NCBI GenBank assembly: GCA_020054175.1
Contig: JAGVLR010000238.1
Coordinates: 1 to 9,309, forward strand
Length of the DNA: 9,309 bases
Reading direction: 5' to 3'
DNA from: Candidatus Dadabacteria bacterium
GTDB taxonomy: Bacteria; Desulfobacterota_D; UBA1144; Nemesobacterales; UBA2774
The translations under genes and the position numbers were made by a program. The notes beneath the pieces are model-generated. The model saw only the letters and a program-made list of their open reading frames with translations. It had not been told where the DNA came from and ran no database searches. Numbering within the stretch: the first letter of the stretch is position 1; each line of letters starts with the position of its first letter. Below are positions 6,614 through 9,309 of this stretch, piece after piece.

Positions 6614-7537
6614 ATGAGAATAGCCTCGATAGATATAGGGACAAATACATTCAGACTCCTCGTTACAGAGCCCGGCGAGGGTAATTCGCTTCAAAAACTC
6701 TACGTCGGCCGCGAGATAACGCGCCTCGGCGAGGGCTCGGGCAATGGGACAAGGCTCATAAAACCGGGCGCGATTGAAAGATCGCTCAAGGCCCTCTCAG
6801 GCTTCTCGGAGATAATCCGCGACCTGGGCGTCGAAAAGACGAGGGCCGTCGCGACGAGCATGGTAAGGGAATCGGATAACGGTCCCGAGTTCGTGAAAAT
6901 GGTGAAAAATGAAACCGGCCTCCCCGTAGAGGTAATCACGGGGGAAGAAGAGGCCCTCCTGACCGTAAACGGGGTCTTGAAGTCGGTTACATTCGACACT
7001 CCGGACTGCCTCATATTCGATATAGGCGGCGGAAGCACTGAATACATATATGTGAAAGAGGGGAATGTCACGAACCTGACGAGCACGAGGCTCGGGGTCG
7101 TCTGCCTGACGGAGCGTTTTCTCTCCGAGGAGAAGGAATCCGAAGCCGCACTTTCGGCACTCGGCGCTCACATAGAGAAAAAACTCGCCGAAGGGCTTTC
7201 CGGGTTTCCATCGGGCGGGAAAGGACTCACCATCATAGGCACCGCTGGCACGCCGACAAGCCTGGCCGCCGTGGAGCTTGGCCTCAGGAAGTACGACGCC
7301 GACATCGTAAACAACTACACGCTCACGCAGGACGGAATTGCCCGGATACTCAACACGATTCTGGGCACCCCGAGGGCGGAAAGGGCCGCTATACCCGGCC
7401 TTGAAAAGGGTAGGGAAGACCTTATAGTCTCGGGGACGGAGGTAGTCCTTAAAACCTTGGGCAGGTTCTCTGTAAACGAGATGGTCGTAAGCGACGCGGG
7501 GCTCCTCGAAGGCGTGGCCTACGAGCTTCTGAGCTGA
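6614..7537 (+). CDS. Ppx/GppA family phosphatase (exopolyphosphatase or pppGpp phosphohydrolase)
   Basis: This 307-residue protein of the ASKHA fold corresponds to the two N-terminal domains shared by exopolyphosphatase and GppA, without the C-terminal extension of the roughly 500-residue E. coli enzymes. Phosphate-binding loop 1 is IDIGTNTFRLLV (6-17) and ATSMVRES is at 80-87. The Glu cluster GEEEALL (110-116) includes the position of the catalytic Glu, and loop 2 is FDIGGGSTEYI (135-145). GTAGTPTSLAAVELGL (209-224) and VVSDAGLLEG (291-300) follow. Such enzymes remove terminal phosphates from polyphosphate or convert pppGpp to ppGpp; sequence alone does not separate the two. The start at 6614 (MRIASIDIGTN) matches the family N-terminus. 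An in-frame TTG at 6509 would add 35 unrelated residues. No Shine-Dalgarno precedes 6614. The usual GLREG motif reads GLLEG here. Confidence 0.9.
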   Translation: MRIASIDIGTNTFRLLVTEPGEGNSLQKLYVGREITRLGEGSGNGTRLIKPGAIERSLKALSGFSEIIRDLGVEKTRAVATSMVRESDNGPEFVKMVKNETGLPVEVITGEEEALLTVNGVLKSVTFDTPDCLIFDIGGGSTEYIYVKEGNVTNLTSTRLGVVCLTERFLSEEKESEAALSALGAHIEKKLAEGLSGFPSGGKGLTIIGTAGTPTSLAAVELGLRKYDADIVNNYTLTQDGIARILNTILGTPRAERAAIPGLEKGREDLIVSGTEVVLKTLGRFSVNEMVVSDAGLLEGVAYELLS

Positions 7538-7583
7538 CAGCCCGGCACTCTCGACAAAGGGCCTGAAGCTGCCTTTCGGCTCG

Positions 7584-7612
7584 TTGACAAACCCACGGCC
7601 GATTATTATATT
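7584..7612 (+). promoter_or_regulatory. Promoter P1 upstream of grpE
   Basis: TTGACA (7584-7589) is followed after exactly 17 bases by TATATT (7607-7612, five of six matches). Predicted transcription start is near 7619, giving a leader of about 115 bases to grpE. TTGAC with a 17-base spacer and TATAT also fits alphaproteobacterial RpoH promoters, so heat-shock control is possible. Confidence 0.65.
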
Positions 7613-7656
7613 TTGCGTAGGTTGACACCACCGGTCACAGTATTTCACACAAAAGC

Positions 7657-7685
7657 TTAACTATAGTCCTTAACCGGAGTATAAT
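7657..7685 (+). promoter_or_regulatory. Promoter P2 upstream of grpE
   Basis: A perfect -10 TATAAT (7680-7685) lies 17 bases after TTAACT (7657-7662, four of six matches). The predicted start near 7692 leaves a leader of about 42 bases. The surrounding sequence is markedly AT-rich compared with the genes. No CIRCE (HrcA) operator was found here or elsewhere in the gap. Confidence 0.6.
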
Positions 7686-7733
7686 TATCAATAAATTGTA
7701 GAATTATTTGTGATTTAAAATCAGGAGAGAATA

Positions 7734-8363
7734 ATGAATTCCGAAGATAAAAACGATAACGACGGAGAAATCGAGCTCGACGAAGAGGGCGATATAAACG
7801 AAGCCGAGCAGAACGCGCGGGCCGGAGAGGAAAGAAGCTATAAAGAGCTTTATCAAAGATACGTCAGGCTTGCCGCCGATTTCGAAAACTACAAAAAGAG
7901 ACTGGCCAAGGAAAAGGCCGACATTATCACTTACGGCAACGAGGAGCTCATAAAGGCTCTTCTGAACGTGCTCGACAACCTCGAGAGGGCGCTTACCCAT
8001 TCAGAAGGCCCCGAAGAAGATACGGGGGCCGTCCTCGAGGGCGTAAAGCTCGTTCACAAGCAGTTTTTGAGCCTGCTCGAAAAGTTCGGTGTCGAGTTCG
8101 TACCGGCCGGGCGCGGGCAGGAGTTCGACCCGAGGGTACACCAGGCGATAGAGCGCGTCGATTCTCCGGACGTCGAGCCCGGACACATCATATCCGAGAT
8201 GCTTCGCGGCTACACGCTGAAGGAAAGGCTTCTTCGGCCGGCGCTCGTAACCGTATCCAAAGGCAGGAAGGAGTCCCAGGATTTGGACTCGTCAGCAGAC
8301 AAAAACAACGGAGGGGCAGGCGGCAATTCCAGCGGGATATTCGACCTTACCGACGAAGGATAA
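7734..8363 (+). CDS. grpE: GrpE, nucleotide-exchange factor for DnaK
   Basis: This 209-residue protein (197 in E. coli) acts as a dimer that opens the DnaK nucleotide pocket to release ADP. An acidic disordered N-terminus (1-32) leads into the long coiled-coil helix with YVRLAADFENYKKRLAKE (43-60). LLNVLDNLERAL (76-87) follows in the dimerisation region. The beta domain that contacts DnaK carries FGVEFVPAGRGQEFDPRVHQAI (118-139) and GYTLKERLLRPALVTVSKG (159-177). A polar tail of about 32 residues after that, ending GIFDLTDEG, is longer than usual. AGGAGAG (7723-7729) precedes the ATG by 4 bases. Two promoters lie upstream, and dnaK2 begins 21 bases after the stop, so grpE-dnaK2 is an operon. 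Confidence 0.96.
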   Translation: MNSEDKNDNDGEIELDEEGDINEAEQNARAGEERSYKELYQRYVRLAADFENYKKRLAKEKADIITYGNEELIKALLNVLDNLERALTHSEGPEEDTGAVLEGVKLVHKQFLSLLEKFGVEFVPAGRGQEFDPRVHQAIERVDSPDVEPGHIISEMLRGYTLKERLLRPALVTVSKGRKESQDLDSSADKNNGGAGGNSSGIFDLTDEG

Positions 8364-8384
8364 AACCGCGCTCGATAGAACGAT

Positions 8385-9309
8385 ATGGCAATAGTAGGAA
8401 TAGACCTCGGTACGACCAACTCGTGCGTTGCGATAATCGAAGGCGGAAGCCCGGTTGTCATTCCGAACGAGGAGGGGAGCAGGGTGACGCCGTCGGTCGT
8501 GGCGTTCACGGAAGACAATTCGAAGTTCGCGGGAGCGGTCGCCAAAAGGCAGGGGGTTGTAAACCCGACGACCACCATATTCGGCGTTAAAAGGCTCATC
8601 GGACGGCGCAGCGAGTCGCCGGAGGTGAGAAAGGCGATGGAATTCGCCCCTTACAGCATAGTCCCCAACGATTCGGGCGACGCCTGGATAGAGATAAATT
8701 CCCGCACCTATAGCCCTCAGGAAATTTCCTCCATAGTGCTTTCAAAGATGAAGCAGGTGGCCGAAGAATACCTCGGATACGAGGTGACGGACGCCGTCAT
8801 AACAGTGCCCGCGCACTTTAACGACCTTCAGCGCCAGGCGACGAAGGACGCCGGAAGGATAGCCGGGCTCAACGTAAAAAGGATAATAAACGAGCCCACG
8901 GCGGCAGCATTGGCTTACGGCTTCGACAAGATAGGCGATAAGCGTATAGCAGTCTTCGACCTCGGCGGAGGGACGTTCGATATCACGATACTCGAGATAG
9001 CGAACGGCGTTTTCGAGGTTAAGTCCACGAGCGGCGACACCTTCCTCGGCGGGGACGACTTCGACCAGAAGCTGGTCGAGCTGGTTCTCGAAGATTTCAG
9101 GAAGCAGCACGACATCGACCTTAGAGAAGACAAGATGGCCCTCCAGCGCACGAGGGAGACGTGCGAGAAGGCCAAGCACGAGCTTTCGTCCGTGGAAGAA
9201 GCGACGATAAACCTTCCGTTTATCGCGGTCGACCAGGCGGGCCCCAAGCACCTTAACTACAAAATCACGCGGGGCGAATTCGAAGAGCTCGTATCCGACC
9301 TTATAGACA
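8385..9309 (+). CDS. dnaK: Molecular chaperone DnaK (Hsp70), second paralogue, 3'-truncated by window edge
   Basis: Translation from the ATG at 8385 stays open to the window end and gives 308 residues, most of an Hsp70 nucleotide-binding domain. Motifs are GIDLGTTNS (5-13), GDAWIEI (98-104), YSPQEIS (109-115), IINEPTAAALAYGFD (167-181), DLGGGTFDIT (192-201) and LGGDDFD (221-227). INLPFIAVDQAGPKHL is near the end. His144 replaces the Tyr of the nearly invariant PAYF motif (PAHFND, 142-147). It differs clearly from dnaK1 (for example RSESPEVRKAMEFAPYSIV against the dnaK1 segment), so it is an older paralogue, not a recent duplicate. There is no recognisable Shine-Dalgarno in the 21-base gap after grpE, so translation may be coupled or weak. 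Linker, substrate-binding domain and any following dnaJ are outside the window. Confidence 0.95.
   Translation, partial: MAIVGIDLGTTNSCVAIIEGGSPVVIPNEEGSRVTPSVVAFTEDNSKFAGAVAKRQGVVNPTTTIFGVKRLIGRRSESPEVRKAMEFAPYSIVPNDSGDAWIEINSRTYSPQEISSIVLSKMKQVAEEYLGYEVTDAVITVPAHFNDLQRQATKDAGRIAGLNVKRIINEPTAAALAYGFDKIGDKRIAVFDLGGGTFDITILEIANGVFEVKSTSGDTFLGGDDFDQKLVELVLEDFRKQHDIDLREDKMALQRTRETCEKAKHELSSVEEATINLPFIAVDQAGPKHLNYKITRGEFEELVSDLID

Noticed and set aside
6797..7648. Antisense open frame of 283 codons opposite ppx, and one of 214 codons at 5358-6002 opposite the EF-G paralogue
   Set aside because: The + strand genes are certain from motifs; the antisense products have no recognisable domain or ribosome binding site.
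7622..7650. A further TTGACA at 7622-7627 as a third grpE promoter
   Set aside because: The nearest -10-like box (TATTTC) is only 13 bases away, and at 17 bases the sequence is TCACAC.
7538..7733. CIRCE operator for HrcA control of grpE-dnaK2
   Set aside because: No TTAGCACTC/GAGTGCTAA pair exists; GGCACTC near 7544 is an isolated partial match without the opposite arm.

Overview
The window is an ordinary bacterial chromosomal segment, moderately GC-rich by eye, with every recognisable gene on the + strand. I see no insertion sequence, phage gene, CRISPR array, tRNA or rRNA. The genes are succinyl-CoA synthetase beta subunit (sucC, 5' end missing), an RpoH-type heat-shock sigma factor, a first DnaK, zinc-type ribosomal protein L31, an EF-G paralogue, a Ppx/GppA phosphatase, GrpE, and a second DnaK (3' end missing). 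An RpoH-family sigma factor points to Proteobacteria in the broad sense, or to former-deltaproteobacterial or neighbouring uncultured phyla. Heavy use of ATA (Ile) and AGG (Arg) beside GC-ending codons is visible throughout. I cannot name the organism more closely.

Layout. Bases 2-733 hold the C-terminal part of SucC, closed by a terminator hairpin at 751-783; no sucD follows. Bases 937-3794 are a two-gene unit, rpoH-dnaK1, with a 35-base gap and good Shine-Dalgarno sites, ended by a 14-bp bidirectional terminator at 3835-3869. Bases 3982-4185 encode L31 (rpmE) and 4302-6392 an EF-G-like GTPase whose switch motifs are not canonical. A structured intergenic region (6413-6480) with overlapping, mutually exclusive hairpins precedes the Ppx/GppA gene (6614-7537), which lacks a Shine-Dalgarno and may be almost leaderless. 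Bases 7538-7733 carry two good tandem sigma-70-like promoters for grpE-dnaK2 (7734 to the window edge).

How they fit together. Four of the eight genes are heat-shock or proteostasis functions: RpoH, two DnaK paralogues and GrpE. One dnaK is co-transcribed with the sigma factor, the other with the nucleotide-exchange factor. In E. coli, DnaK and its co-chaperones control RpoH activity and stability, so the rpoH-dnaK1 pairing may encode regulator and feedback chaperone together (inference). L31, the EF-G paralogue and Ppx/GppA link to ribosome function and the phosphate/stringent response, but nothing in the sequence shows they are a functional module with the chaperones.

I did not find a convincing undescribed system. 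The best leads are residue changes at conserved allosteric or nucleotide-site positions in each DnaK, the non-canonical GTPase motifs of the EF-G paralogue, the alternative-hairpin region before ppx, and the split organisation of the two chaperone loci. No intergenic gap exceeds about 220 bases.
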